Part shown: one piece after another, positions 42,747-51,677 of the stretch
How the letters are laid out: the number at the start of each line of letters is the position of its first letter
Numbering within the stretch: the stretch's first letter is position 1
Assembly: GCA_034416335.1 (NCBI GenBank)
Contig: DAOULV010000007.1
Coordinates: forward strand, 13,162-77,161
DNA: 64,000 bases
Direction: 5' to 3'
Source of the DNA: MGML01 sp034416335
Lineage (GTDB): Bacteria > Chloroflexota > Dehalococcoidia > Dehalococcoidales > UBA2162
Notes under the pieces: model-generated
What the model was told of the DNA's origin: nothing
Seen by the model: only the letters and a program-made list of their open reading frames with translations
The model's database searches: none
Position numbers and translations under genes: made by a program

Positions 42747-42833
42747 AAAAATACAAAAGCAGGAATAGAACCGGTATTATTAAAAACTTATACGTGGATA
42801 TGAATCCCACGAATAAATTCAGGAGAATTGAGA

Positions 42834-43598
42834 ATGCCGATAGAATATGAAAAAGACGGTCATATTGCCACGTTCACTATTAACAATCCCGAGGTAATGA
42901 ATGCTCTTACTCCTACCCAGGTAGCTGAATGGACGGATGCCCTGATAGATTTCCGGGATGACAAGAATCTGTGGGTAGGTATAGTAACCGGGGCCGGTGA
43001 AAGGGCTTTCTGTACTGGACTTAATTTGAGGAGTGCCGGTCAGTCAGCCGGTAGTGGAGCCAGGCCGATACCCAAGGAGACACTTGTCCGCGGTCTGAAA
43101 CTGTATAAACCACTCATTGCGGCTATCAACGGATACGCTCTTGGCGGCGGTCTTGAAATAGCCCTGGCCTGCGATATCAGGGTAGCCTCAGAAAATGCGC
43201 AACTGGGACTTACGGAAGTAACTCTGGGTCTGCTGCCGGGCTGGGGAGGTACTCAGCGGCTGCCCCGTCTGGTACCGTTCGGTGTTGCTGCGGAAATGAT
43301 GATAATGGGCAGGCGTGTCAAAGCCGATGAAGCACTCGCTATCAAGCTTGTACACGAGGTTGTTCCTCTGGAGAATCTCATGGAAGCCGCAAGAGCGCGT
43401 GCCGAAAAAATAGCCGAATCCGCGCCACTGGCGGTACAAGGCGTGAAAGAGGCTATGTTAAGGGGTATTGAAATGACCCTGGAAGAAGGGCTTGCCCTTG
43501 AAAGTGAATTGGGCAGGAGAGTCAATTCCTCCAAGGACTTTGCCGAAGGTATGAAAGCTTTCGCAGAGAAAAGAAAACCGAATTACACGGGCGAATAA
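42834..43598 (+). CDS. Enoyl-CoA hydratase/isomerase family protein
   Basis: A 254-residue canonical crotonase. The oxyanion-hole segments are GAGERAFCTGLNLR and NGYALGGGLEIALACD, and the catalytic Glu region is LTEVTLGLLPGWGGTQRL, intact unlike the 6319 gene. The start is the ATG at 42834 with AGGAG eight bases upstream; the longer frame uses a TTG. It hydrates the enoyl-CoA made by the acyl-CoA dehydrogenases upstream. Confidence 0.9.
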   Translation: MPIEYEKDGHIATFTINNPEVMNALTPTQVAEWTDALIDFRDDKNLWVGIVTGAGERAFCTGLNLRSAGQSAGSGARPIPKETLVRGLKLYKPLIAAINGYALGGGLEIALACDIRVASENAQLGLTEVTLGLLPGWGGTQRLPRLVPFGVAAEMMIMGRRVKADEALAIKLVHEVVPLENLMEAARARAEKIAESAPLAVQGVKEAMLRGIEMTLEEGLALESELGRRVNSSKDFAEGMKAFAEKRKPNYTGE

Positions 43599-43637
43599 CT
43601 CTTTTTCAAATAATAACGGAAAGAAGGTAAAGCAGAA

Positions 43638-44402
43638 ATGGACTATGGACTGAAAGGCAGGAATGCAATCGTTACCGGTACAGGACGCCAGGGAGCTATG
43701 GGACATACCATAGCCAAAACTCTTGCCGGAGAAGGCGCGAATATCGTTTGTGTCGATGTTAATATCGAAGGCGCCGAGGAGATATCCAAGGAACTCCAGG
43801 GAATGGGAGTCAAATCGATGGCGGTCAATGTAGACCAGAGTGATTACGAGCAGGTGAAAGAAGGAGCGGCGAAAATACTATCCGAGTTTGGTCCGATAGA
43901 TATTTTGGTCAATAATGCCGCTCTCCTTCGCGGCGGCGGCCGTATTCAGAAGACTACCGTCGACGACTGGAAGAACCTGTTGAGAATCGATCTTGACGGT
44001 CCCTGGTACTGGATAAGAGAACTCTGGGACCAGATGGTCGAGAGGCAGTACGGGCGTATTGTAAATATCTCTTCTATTGCCGGAGTGCAGGGCGGTTTCG
44101 GTCAGGCTAACTATTCGGCTGCCAAAGCCGGTGTCATCGCCCTGGCGAAGACGGCAGCCCTGGAAGGCGCCAGGAGTGGTATCGTTGCCAATACGGTTAC
44201 CCTCGGTGTTGTTGATACAAGCGGCGGCAGAATTCTGGAATCTGAGATGTTCCAGCGTATCGTTGCCCAGGTTGCAATGCGGAAGATGGGTGAACCCGTC
44301 GACGTAGCCACGCTCGTGGCTTTTCTGGTATCTGAACAATGCAAGTACATTACAGGCCAGAATATACACGTGATGGGCGGCCTCGACCTGTTCACCTACT
44401 AG
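43638..44402 (+). CDS. SDR family oxidoreductase
   Basis: A 254-residue SDR with the extended cofactor loop TGTGRQGAMG, NNAAL near residue 88, a Ser in NISSIAG and the catalytic YSAAK. The natural partner step is oxidation of the 3-hydroxyacyl-CoA formed by the hydratase 39 bases upstream. GGAAAGAAGG lies before the ATG. A weak terminator hairpin follows. Confidence 0.88.
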   Translation: MDYGLKGRNAIVTGTGRQGAMGHTIAKTLAGEGANIVCVDVNIEGAEEISKELQGMGVKSMAVNVDQSDYEQVKEGAAKILSEFGPIDILVNNAALLRGGGRIQKTTVDDWKNLLRIDLDGPWYWIRELWDQMVERQYGRIVNISSIAGVQGGFGQANYSAAKAGVIALAKTAALEGARSGIVANTVTLGVVDTSGGRILESEMFQRIVAQVAMRKMGEPVDVATLVAFLVSEQCKYITGQNIHVMGGLDLFTY

Positions 44403-44429
44403 AATTACCTGTTTATGTGAAGAACCGAA

Positions 44430-44464
44430 CTGACGGTGTATACCACACCGTCAGTGATGGTTTT
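44430..44464 (+). terminator. Possible weak terminator or attenuator
   Basis: A 10-bp stem, 44430-44439 with 44445-44454, loop ATACC, then TGATGGTTTT. The T run begins six bases after the stem, so termination may be partial and allow reading into the CoA-transferase genes. Confidence 0.45.
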
Positions 44465-44535
44465 AAATGTCCTGTTTACGGTGGAAGTAACAGGATCCAG
44501 GTCGGATCACATTAATTAGAAGGGAGTTCCGTTAT

Positions 44536-45783
44536 ATGGCGGAGAGTAATATTGTTTCAAACATGCTCAGTCCCTACAGGGCACTCGACCTGACGGATGA
44601 GAAGGGATTTCTCTGCGGAAAGATACTGGGTGAACTTGGTGTCGACGTCATCAAGGTAGAAAAACCCGGCGGGGATCCCTCCAGGAATATCGGTCCCTAT
44701 TATCATGACGAAGTCGATCCTGAAAAGAGCTTGTACTGGTTTGCGTATAATACGGAAAAGCGGGATATTACCCTGGATATCGAGAAATCCGATGGCCAGG
44801 AACTTTTTAAGAAACTAGTAAAGAATGTCGATATCGTTATCGAATCGTTTTCACCCGGGTACATGGATAAAATCGGTCTTGGTTATGCGGTACTTGAGAA
44901 GGTAAATCCCGGAATAATCGTTGCTTCGATAACTCCGTTCGGCCAGACCGGGCCGTATAAAGATTTTAAATACTCCGATATTACTCTCTATGCCATGGGA
45001 GGTTATATGTCCTCGGTGGGATACGCCGACCGTCCTCCGGTACGCATCAGTCATCTTCCGCAGACCTATCTTCACGGAGGTGGCCAGGCAGCCCAGGGGG
45101 TTGTCCTGGCTCTTTATTACAAGGAAATGACGGGCGAAGGTCAGTATATTGATGTTTCCATACAGGATTCCGCCTCAAGGTGCACTCCGGAGAGGGTAAC
45201 GGCGTTCTGGGACTTCAACAAGAGAGTCCAGCACCGGGGAGGACGTTCGGCTGTGCTGGGCCGGATATGGGAATGCAAGGACGGGTATGTCTACGCTATG
45301 TATTGGGGCGGAGCTTCGGCGAAACGGTGGAACAGCCCTCTCGTCACGTGGATGGAAGCCGAGGGAGTCGCCGATGACTTTATCAGGGAATACGACTGGG
45401 ATACCTTCAACATGATGGAGACTTCACCTGAAATTCTTGAGAAAATCGCGGATCTGACCAGGAAGCTGTTCGGTCCCAATACCAAGGCAAAAATCCTGGA
45501 AGACGCACTCAAATATAACGCCCAGGTCTATCCGCTGAATTCTTGCGCTGAAATAGCGGGAAACCGCCAGCTTGCTGCGAGAGAATACTGGGTAGAGCTG
45601 GAACATCCCGAACTGGGCACTTCCATAACGTATCCCGGTCCGTGGGCGAAGACCACGGAAGTAGCTCCGACGGTTTTACGCCGAGCGCCGCTTATCGGCG
45701 AGCATAACGAGGAAATTTATCGAGATGAGCTTGGTATCGATAAAACGGAACTCGAAAGGCTGAAACAGGACGGAATAGTCTAG
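44536..45783 (+). CDS. CaiB/BaiF-type CoA-transferase homologue lacking the catalytic Asp
   Basis: A 415-residue close homologue of 14130-15362 (shared DLTDEKGFLCGKILG, GGDPSRNIG, YWFAYN). Where five other copies in this window have Asp, 18 residues before the Arg/Lys of the (R/K)ExTGxGQ motif, it has Tyr178 in TYLHGGGQ. Both Asp-less copies keep a following L-H-x-G. It is followed after 25 bases by an Asp-containing copy, just as 14130 is paired with 12887. GAAGGGAG is the ribosome site. Confidence 0.82.
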   Translation: MAESNIVSNMLSPYRALDLTDEKGFLCGKILGELGVDVIKVEKPGGDPSRNIGPYYHDEVDPEKSLYWFAYNTEKRDITLDIEKSDGQELFKKLVKNVDIVIESFSPGYMDKIGLGYAVLEKVNPGIIVASITPFGQTGPYKDFKYSDITLYAMGGYMSSVGYADRPPVRISHLPQTYLHGGGQAAQGVVLALYYKEMTGEGQYIDVSIQDSASRCTPERVTAFWDFNKRVQHRGGRSAVLGRIWECKDGYVYAMYWGGASAKRWNSPLVTWMEAEGVADDFIREYDWDTFNMMETSPEILEKIADLTRKLFGPNTKAKILEDALKYNAQVYPLNSCAEIAGNRQLAAREYWVELEHPELGTSITYPGPWAKTTEVAPTVLRRAPLIGEHNEEIYRDELGIDKTELERLKQDGIV

Positions 45784-45808
45784 TCAAGGAAAGCACAGGA
45801 GAAGAGAT

Positions 45809-47281
45809 ATGACCGGAAAGCTGCTTGAAGGTGTTAAGATATGTGATTTTACGCGTGTAATAGTCGGTCCCCTGACAACCAAGACGCTGGCAGAATACGG
45901 CGCGCAGGTAGTCAGGATAGAAGGCAGGAGTAACCTGGAAATATTCAGGATACAGGCATCGGATCCTGACCTGGCGACCCAGTTTACACAGTGGAATACA
46001 AATAAGATGGGCGTGACAATAAATCTTACCGAACCAAGGGGCAAGGAGATTGCCAGGAAGATCGCTGCCTGGGCTGACGTGGTGGTGGAAAACTTCGCCG
46101 GGGGAGTAATCGAAAGGCTGGGACTGGGTTACGAAGAGCTTAAAAAGGTCAATTCCGACCTGATAATGCTGAGTTCCTGCATGCAGGGTCAGACCGGGCC
46201 GTTCTCACGGCATCCTGGCTGGGGTTTCCAGCTTTCCGCTCTTTCCGGATTCAGTCATTTAGCCGGATGGCCGGACCTGCCTCCGCCCGAACTGGGTGTT
46301 TACACCGATTTCATTACGCCGCAGTATAACGTCTGCCTGATTCTCGGCGCGCTGCTTTACAGGAAGCGTACCGGAAAGGGAATGTATATAGACACGGCGC
46401 AGTATGAGACCGGCGTTCACTTTTTATCTCCATTAATGCTTGACTACTTCGTGAACAACAGAATTGCTGACAGGATGGGTAACCGATCGGAAACAGCAGC
46501 TCCTCACGGGGCATACCGGTGCCTTGACGAAGCAAGATACTGTGTTATCGATATTCCGGATGATGAAAAATGGGAGAAATTCGCCGGCATTCTCGGGAAT
46601 CCCGGTTGGACGAAAGAAGAACGTTTCTCCACCCGGGAACTGAGAAAACAGAATGATAGAGAACTCCGCAAGCTGGTCGAAGAATGGATGTCTTCTTTCT
46701 TTGTGGAAGAAATCATGACGAAGATGCAGGGTGCGGAACTGACCGTGGAGAGACTCCTGGACAACGATGCTGCCGAACAGGAGGACAACGTATTCCGTTG
46801 CAAGAACGAGGACAGGTGGTGCGCCATTGCAGTGACTACCGATGAAGAGTGGCAGAATTTCTGCAGCGTTATCGGAAATCCGGAGTGGACGGAAGAGTCG
46901 CGATTTGGTACGCTGGCGGGCAGGAAAGAAAATGAGGATGAACTCGAAAAATTGATCGAGGAATGGACTACAGAACGCCTGGCGTTCGATGTTATGAATC
47001 AGATGCAGGAAGGTGGTGTTCCCGCCGGGGTGGTGGAGACCGGTGAAGACCAGCTTGAACACGACCTGCAGACCAGACACAGGAATTTTTTCCAGGAAGT
47101 TGAGCACCCGAAACTGGGCAAACATCATGCCGCAGCGTCTCCTTTCCAGCTTTCGAAAGTACCCTGTAAGCTGGAGCGGTCGCCGCTGCTTGGCGAACAC
47201 AACGAGTACGTGCTGAAGGAAATACTCGGTTTATCGGACGAAGAAGTGGTCGACCTGGTGGTAAATGGCATCCTTGAGTAG
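45809..47281 (+). CDS. Family III CoA-transferase with an internally duplicated small domain
   Basis: A 490-residue protein, about 80 longer than the other copies. The catalytic Asp is in VYTDFITPQ. The extra length is a tandem repeat: residues ~234-310 (AYRCLDEARYCVIDIPDDEKW ... NPGWTKEERF) and ~327-405 (VFRCKNEDRWCAIAVTTDEEW ... NPEWTEESRF) are two diverged copies of the same small-domain segment that is single in the paralogues. The repeated unit is usually part of the active-site cover. It ends with the standard PLLGEHNEY. CACAGGAGAAG precedes the ATG. Confidence 0.85.
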   Translation: MTGKLLEGVKICDFTRVIVGPLTTKTLAEYGAQVVRIEGRSNLEIFRIQASDPDLATQFTQWNTNKMGVTINLTEPRGKEIARKIAAWADVVVENFAGGVIERLGLGYEELKKVNSDLIMLSSCMQGQTGPFSRHPGWGFQLSALSGFSHLAGWPDLPPPELGVYTDFITPQYNVCLILGALLYRKRTGKGMYIDTAQYETGVHFLSPLMLDYFVNNRIADRMGNRSETAAPHGAYRCLDEARYCVIDIPDDEKWEKFAGILGNPGWTKEERFSTRELRKQNDRELRKLVEEWMSSFFVEEIMTKMQGAELTVERLLDNDAAEQEDNVFRCKNEDRWCAIAVTTDEEWQNFCSVIGNPEWTEESRFGTLAGRKENEDELEKLIEEWTTERLAFDVMNQMQEGGVPAGVVETGEDQLEHDLQTRHRNFFQEVEHPKLGKHHAAASPFQLSKVPCKLERSPLLGEHNEYVLKEILGLSDEEVVDLVVNGILE

Positions 47282-47461
47282 TAAACTGTAATTAGTATCG
47301 CACTGACCCTGTTTGAAGTGTTACACGCGGTTTTTACCGTTTCCCATTCAGTTTCGTACGTTTTAACTCAGACTCGTCTCTCGTCTATTGATCGAAAATA
47401 GAGCGATTACTTGTTTGGGCTTACTGTCTTTACATAAAGTGGAATATCGAGAGCTGTTATA

Positions 47462-48757
47462 TTGAGTTACGACAATAATGAACCCCGGATAAGTGATGAA
47501 GAGCCGGCTGGAAACGGCCGAAGCAGGAATTTCCTGCGTAATATAAATACTTTCAGGTCGCTGAAGAATCCTGTTTACCGCCTTTATTTTACGGGTATTA
47601 TGGGCCAGCGGGCGGCAATGAACATGCAGATGATAGCCCGTTCATATCTTATTTATGAGATAACAGGCTCAGCCGCAATACTAGGAGTACTCTCTCTCTG
47701 TAATGCCCTGCCTATTTTATTATTCTCTGTTTTCGGCGGTGTAATCGCAGACCGTATTCAGAAGAAATATGTGCTGGGAATCGGGCTGGCAGGCTCGGCG
47801 ATCGTTTCTCTCGCGGTTGCTCTGTTACTGAGTTCAGGTTATATAAGTACCGATAGTGAAGGCTCCTGGTGGATCCTTGCTGTGGCTGCCGTATTACAGG
47901 GATGTATCATGGGACTGATGATACCGTCCAGGCAGGCTATTATTCCTGAAATTGTTGCCGAAGATGAAATTATGAATGCTGTATCACTCGACAGCACAGG
48001 AATGAATGTCCTTAGATTAGGGTCTCCTGCACTGGCTGGTTTTTTAATAGACCTTTTCGGTTATGGCTCTGTTTACTACGTGATGACGGGATTGTATGTG
48101 TTCGGCACGATATGTATTATTATTCTGCCGTTGACCGGGAAGCTCTCAAGTGGTACCACTAATGTTCTCCATGATATCAAGGAAGGCTTCAGCTACATTC
48201 GCCGCGAGTCGACAATCATGCTTCTGTTACTTTTCACCCTGTTTATCGTGGTACTGTCCATGCCTTACATGACACTGCTTCCCGTTTTTGCTGAAGATGT
48301 TCTAAATGTCGGTGCCAGTGGAATGGGCATAATGGTAAGCGTTTCAGGAGTAGGAGCCATGATTTCATCGCTGGTCATTGCTTCTTTGCCGAATAAGAGA
48401 CGGGGAATTATGCTTCTAATAAGCGGATTGGTGCTGGGTCTGGCTCTGACAGCCTTTTCATTCTCCAAATTATGGGCTCTTTCTCTGATAATCATTGTAT
48501 TCGTCGGTATGGGACAGGCGGGGCGTATGGCTCTCGGGAACACGCTGATACAATATTACGTGGACCCTGTTTATCGGGGACGTGTTATGAGTATCTACGT
48601 AATGAATTTCGGTCTGACAAGTTTTGGCGGTGCGGTGGCGGGACTGCTGACCGACGCGTTCGGACCTGAGATTGGGCTTAGTTCGTTCTCTATCGCGCTC
48701 GTTGTTGTCGCTGTCCTCGCGTTAATATTCCTGCGCCGAATAAGAGAACTGGACTAA
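47462..48757 (+). CDS. MFS transporter (MFS_3, exporter type)
   Basis: A 431-residue integral membrane protein with a ~40-residue hydrophilic N-terminus and about twelve hydrophobic segments. GGVIADRIQKKYVLG near residue 100 is the family loop 2-3 motif, and NAVSLDSTGMNVLRLGSP and YRGRVMS are typical of the EntS/MFS_3 group. The start codon is TTG at 47462 with only a weak ribosome site. It may export a pathway by-product, or import the substrate as BaiG does; direction is not evident. It stands alone after a 180-base gap. Confidence 0.85.
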   Translation: MSYDNNEPRISDEEPAGNGRSRNFLRNINTFRSLKNPVYRLYFTGIMGQRAAMNMQMIARSYLIYEITGSAAILGVLSLCNALPILLFSVFGGVIADRIQKKYVLGIGLAGSAIVSLAVALLLSSGYISTDSEGSWWILAVAAVLQGCIMGLMIPSRQAIIPEIVAEDEIMNAVSLDSTGMNVLRLGSPALAGFLIDLFGYGSVYYVMTGLYVFGTICIIILPLTGKLSSGTTNVLHDIKEGFSYIRRESTIMLLLLFTLFIVVLSMPYMTLLPVFAEDVLNVGASGMGIMVSVSGVGAMISSLVIASLPNKRRGIMLLISGLVLGLALTAFSFSKLWALSLIIIVFVGMGQAGRMALGNTLIQYYVDPVYRGRVMSIYVMNFGLTSFGGAVAGLLTDAFGPEIGLSSFSIALVVVAVLALIFLRRIRELD

Positions 48758-48883
48758 CTCTTCAATCCTGACGTTTAGTTCACGACGTTTATTTCTGCTA
48801 ACATTATTATAAATATACTGCTAGATGAGTTCTACGACGGAAAATTGAAAGCTGTCCTCGGTATGTAGAACAAGGAGAATTAT

Positions 48884-49231
48884 ATGGATAGTACAAATCA
48901 AGCCGATAAAGCCCTGCTGGCCAAAGCTGCTGCGATTGCAGGAATGGCTGAATATCAGGAAGGGACGGTGGTCAGCCGGACGATTATGGAGCGACCGACC
49001 GGGACAGTAACCCTTTTTGCTTTCGATAAAGGGCAGGGGTTAAGCGAACACACCGCTCCTTTCGATGCGCTGGTGCATATCATTGACGGTGAAGCCGTAA
49101 TCACTATCAGCGGTAAAGACCTGCACCTGAAAGCCGGCGAAGCGACTATTATGCCGGCGAACGAACCCCATGCCCTGAAGGCGGTGGAAAGATTCAAGAT
49201 GATGCTGGTGATGATAAGAGATTCCGGGTAG
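48884..49231 (+). CDS. Small cupin-domain protein
   Basis: A 115-residue single cupin barrel. Motif 1 is degenerate (EHTAPFDALVHIIDGEA, one His) and motif 2 is MPANEPHALKA. It belongs to the common small-cupin group with an N-terminal helix, different from the HxHEFDE family elsewhere in this window. CAAGGAGAA precedes the ATG. Monocistronic with a terminator. Ligand unknown. Confidence 0.82.
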   Translation: MDSTNQADKALLAKAAAIAGMAEYQEGTVVSRTIMERPTGTVTLFAFDKGQGLSEHTAPFDALVHIIDGEAVITISGKDLHLKAGEATIMPANEPHALKAVERFKMMLVMIRDSG

Positions 49232-49253
49232 GGTGTGACATTAATGTGTTTTG

Positions 49254-49286
49254 GGGCTGCCGCTTTAAGCGGCAGCCCTTATTATT
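49254..49286 (+). terminator. Rho-independent terminator
   Basis: A 10-bp GC-rich stem, 49254-49263 with 49269-49278, loop TTTAA, followed by TTATTATTT. It separates the cupin gene from the convergent sugar-acid kinase gene. Confidence 0.75.
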
Positions 49287-50679
49287 TCTGATTAAGAACG
49301 CTGACGGCTTTCAGGACGGCTTCGTCATCCCCGACGTTGCCGGGGAAAACCACGTAAGGGATACCCGCCCAGCGTGTTCCTTCCGAAAGCCGCCATACCG
49401 GCACTCCCGGCAGTATCTGTCCGATGGCGAAGGCTTCCTTGACATCAAGTGCCGTCTTTGCCACCTCTATGCTGGTGACTCCGCCCTTGGCGATTACCCA
49501 TCCCGGTTTATGGTCGATGTCTTTCACCACCCGGCAGAGCGACTGCATAATTATCTTTCCTGTCTCGCTGAAATCATGCTCGGGGTTTGTCTGTAGATTC
49601 CTGGATGTAAAGAGAACGGCGGTCTTACCGTTACCAAGTAACTGGTTAACATAATCCGTGATTGACCGGATTTTTTTCTCGGCACTTTCGGCCTGTTCCA
49701 GCTTGCTTATATCAAGCTCGACGCCTTCCGCCAGTCCCGAGTCCAGCAGGAGCTGTAACTGGCGCGATGTTTTATCCACGTAAGAACCGGCGACTATCAG
49801 TCCCGGTGCGTCACCCGGGGCAAGTTCCTGGTGCGAAAGTAGGGACCTGTCATCGAAACCTCCCCTTGCCTTGATAAACGATGCCGAACAGCGGTAGGCA
49901 AACCGCCTGCCATTTTCTTCGGCTTCGGAAATCCCCAGCGCCAGTACCTCGAGGTCTTCATAACAGGCTGCGTTTACGATGAATACCGCCATATCCGATG
50001 CCTGCATCAGTTCTCCAGCGACCGCTTCCGGACCGCCCTCTCTTATCATTTCCAGGGTGATGGAATGCACATCTCTTGCCATAACTCTGCCGTCCGTTTT
50101 CTCCTCAACCCATTTTTTCAGGTCGCTGTTTTTATAGCTGTAGGCGGGGTCACGGGCGAATTCGGTCAGGTGCACCGGCACCATTTCCCCGTCCTGCTCG
50201 GCGTAGTGGATATCACCTGCCGTAAATCTACGGCCCTCGAAAAAGGCGGGAACGAGTATTATTCCGTCCGGTCTGGTTCCGAGTCCGGATATAAGGGCGT
50301 CGAGTTCTACCGGGAAATGACCGCGCAATGTGCTGTCGCTCCTCGATGTCAGGAGAATATCAGCCTTCTCCTGTTCGGAGGCTTCCCGGAGATTCCGCCC
50401 CGCTTCCAGACTGATTTTGACCGCTTCGTCCTCACCGAGACTGCGCGAGTTGGTGGAGATGAAGAATACGGGGTTGCCTGTGCGGATAGCTTTTCGCAGA
50501 GTGGGGACGGTCCAGTCCATGTACACCCGCACATCGTGTACGGCCTGCGGTCCGGTGGGGTCGTCATCGATAACCACCAGCCGTTTACTCGTCCTGACCA
50601 GTTCCTGCCTGATAGTTTCACGGGCGTAAGGAATACGGTTTACGGGCGGCTGGTCCGCCAGCAGTTCATCCAGCTTCAT
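49282..50679 (-). CDS. Four-carbon acid sugar kinase family protein (DUF1537/OtnK-like)
   Basis: A 465-residue protein of the four-carbon acid sugar kinase family. The N-terminal domain has the active-site DDDPTGPQAVHD near residue 38, SRSDSTLRGHFP near 115 and the C-terminal nucleotide-binding end with KGGVTS and VVFPGNVGDD. It should phosphorylate a threonate/erythronate-type acid, or act on a related hydroxy acid. The start is the ATG at 50679, because the family normally begins (M)xLDxLLAxxPP; the frame to 50718 is possible. No ribosome site is clear at either. Confidence 0.82.
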   Translation of the reverse strand: MKLDELLADQPPVNRIPYARETIRQELVRTSKRLVVIDDDPTGPQAVHDVRVYMDWTVPTLRKAIRTGNPVFFISTNSRSLGEDEAVKISLEAGRNLREASEQEKADILLTSRSDSTLRGHFPVELDALISGLGTRPDGIILVPAFFEGRRFTAGDIHYAEQDGEMVPVHLTEFARDPAYSYKNSDLKKWVEEKTDGRVMARDVHSITLEMIREGGPEAVAGELMQASDMAVFIVNAACYEDLEVLALGISEAEENGRRFAYRCSASFIKARGGFDDRSLLSHQELAPGDAPGLIVAGSYVDKTSRQLQLLLDSGLAEGVELDISKLEQAESAEKKIRSITDYVNQLLGNGKTAVLFTSRNLQTNPEHDFSETGKIIMQSLCRVVKDIDHKPGWVIAKGGVTSIEVAKTALDVKEAFAIGQILPGVPVWRLSEGTRWAGIPYVVFPGNVGDDEAVLKAVSVLNQK

Positions 50680-50812
50680 TGCAGTTACATTGAACCACAA
50701 CATAGGGGAGAATTCCATGCATATAAAAGGGGGACAAAAGGGGATTTAATATCTTTACTCTCCGTACTCGCTGATTTATGATGGTATGAACCACCGGGAA
50801 AGGAGAAATCAT

Positions 50813-51508
50813 ATGACAGGAGAAAAGATATCCGCAGCGCCCGTATCCGAGTGGAAAGACGTCACGCTGCCGCTCAATAACGAACTGCCGATGATGCCGG
50901 GCGACGTATCATCTGATGGACCGGTAAAGGATCCGACCTTCAACCGTTTTTTCGACGTGGATAAAGGCGACACGGTAACGATGACGCGTATCGAGATGAA
51001 TACTCATGACGGGACCCACATAGACGCGCCGCTCCACTTTATGAAGGGCGGCCAGACAATCGACAACATGCCCCTGGATACTACGATAGGAATAGCGCGT
51101 GTGATAGAGATAAAGGACGCGGAATCTATCAGGGTTGCCGAACTTGAGCCGTATGATATTCAGCCGGGAGAGAGGATAATATTCAAGACCGGGAATTCTC
51201 CTCACGTCTACGATAAGAGGAGAGAGCCGGGCAACTACGTGTATATTGCTACCGAAACGGCCCACTACCTGGTTGAGAAGAAAGTGCGGATGATAGGAAT
51301 CGACTACCTGACAATCGGTGACAACAAGCAGCCGAAGAACCTGAAGGAGACTCACGATTCGTTGCTCGGTGCGGAGATATATGTTATCGAGGGACTGAAC
51401 CTAGATGGCGTCGACCCCGGCGAATACGAACTTATCTGCCTTCCCCTCAAGCTGGAGAACGGAGATGCCTGTCCGGCCAGGGTAATACTCAGACCGATGC
51501 AGTCGTGA
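50813..51508 (+). CDS. Cyclase family protein (kynurenine-formamidase-like hydrolase)
   Basis: A 231-residue metal-dependent hydrolase of the cyclase/KynB family, shown by the HxGTHxDxPxH-type motif as THDGTHIDAPLHF near residue 70. IGIDYLTIG near 168 is another family block. The start is the ATG at 50813 with AAAGGAG seven bases before it. It is divergent from the sugar-acid kinase gene. It may open a lactone, amide or cyclic intermediate of the island's pathway. Last gene before the tRNA. Confidence 0.85.
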   Translation: MTGEKISAAPVSEWKDVTLPLNNELPMMPGDVSSDGPVKDPTFNRFFDVDKGDTVTMTRIEMNTHDGTHIDAPLHFMKGGQTIDNMPLDTTIGIARVIEIKDAESIRVAELEPYDIQPGERIIFKTGNSPHVYDKRREPGNYVYIATETAHYLVEKKVRMIGIDYLTIGDNKQPKNLKETHDSLLGAEIYVIEGLNLDGVDPGEYELICLPLKLENGDACPARVILRPMQS

Positions 51509-51524
51509 ATCAAGGTAAAGCTAT

Positions 51525-51553
51525 TTGACTGGCCTGCGGGTATATAATAAACT
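51525..51553 (+). promoter_or_regulatory. Probable tRNA promoter
   Basis: TTGACT (51525-51530), 17 bases, TAAACT (51548-51553), overlapped by a TATAAT at 51543. The start would fall near 51560, just before the tRNA. Confidence 0.45.
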
Positions 51554-51566
51554 TTAATGTTGGCGC

Positions 51567-51642
51567 GGCGCATTCGTCTAGCGGTCAGGACACCGCCCTC
51601 TCAAGGCGGAGATCACGGGTTCGAATCCCGTATGCGCTACCA
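51567..51642 (+). tRNA. tRNA-Glu (anticodon CTC)
   Basis: A 76-base cloverleaf. Acceptor GGCGCAT pairs with ATGCGCT (first pair G-U), the D arm has TCTAGCGGTCAGGA, the anticodon stem CCGCC/GGCGG encloses CTCTCAA with anticodon CTC, and the T arm is CGGGTTCGAATCCCG. CCA is encoded at 51640-51642. It decodes GAG. Its 3' end borders the integrase gene, the usual position of a tRNA-integrated element. Confidence 0.95.
51618..51642. other. Presumed attachment site (att) in the tRNA 3' half
   Basis: The T arm and acceptor end of the tRNA-Glu lie 36 bases from the stop codon of a tyrosine integrase that reads toward it. By analogy with tRNA-targeting integrases, the core crossover should be within the T-loop to CCA segment. 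No second copy of this segment was found to the right within the window, so the other end is unproven. Confidence 0.45.
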
Positions 51643-51677
51643 ATTCCCTTTTTCTTGGAAATTTAGCCTCGAATTTT

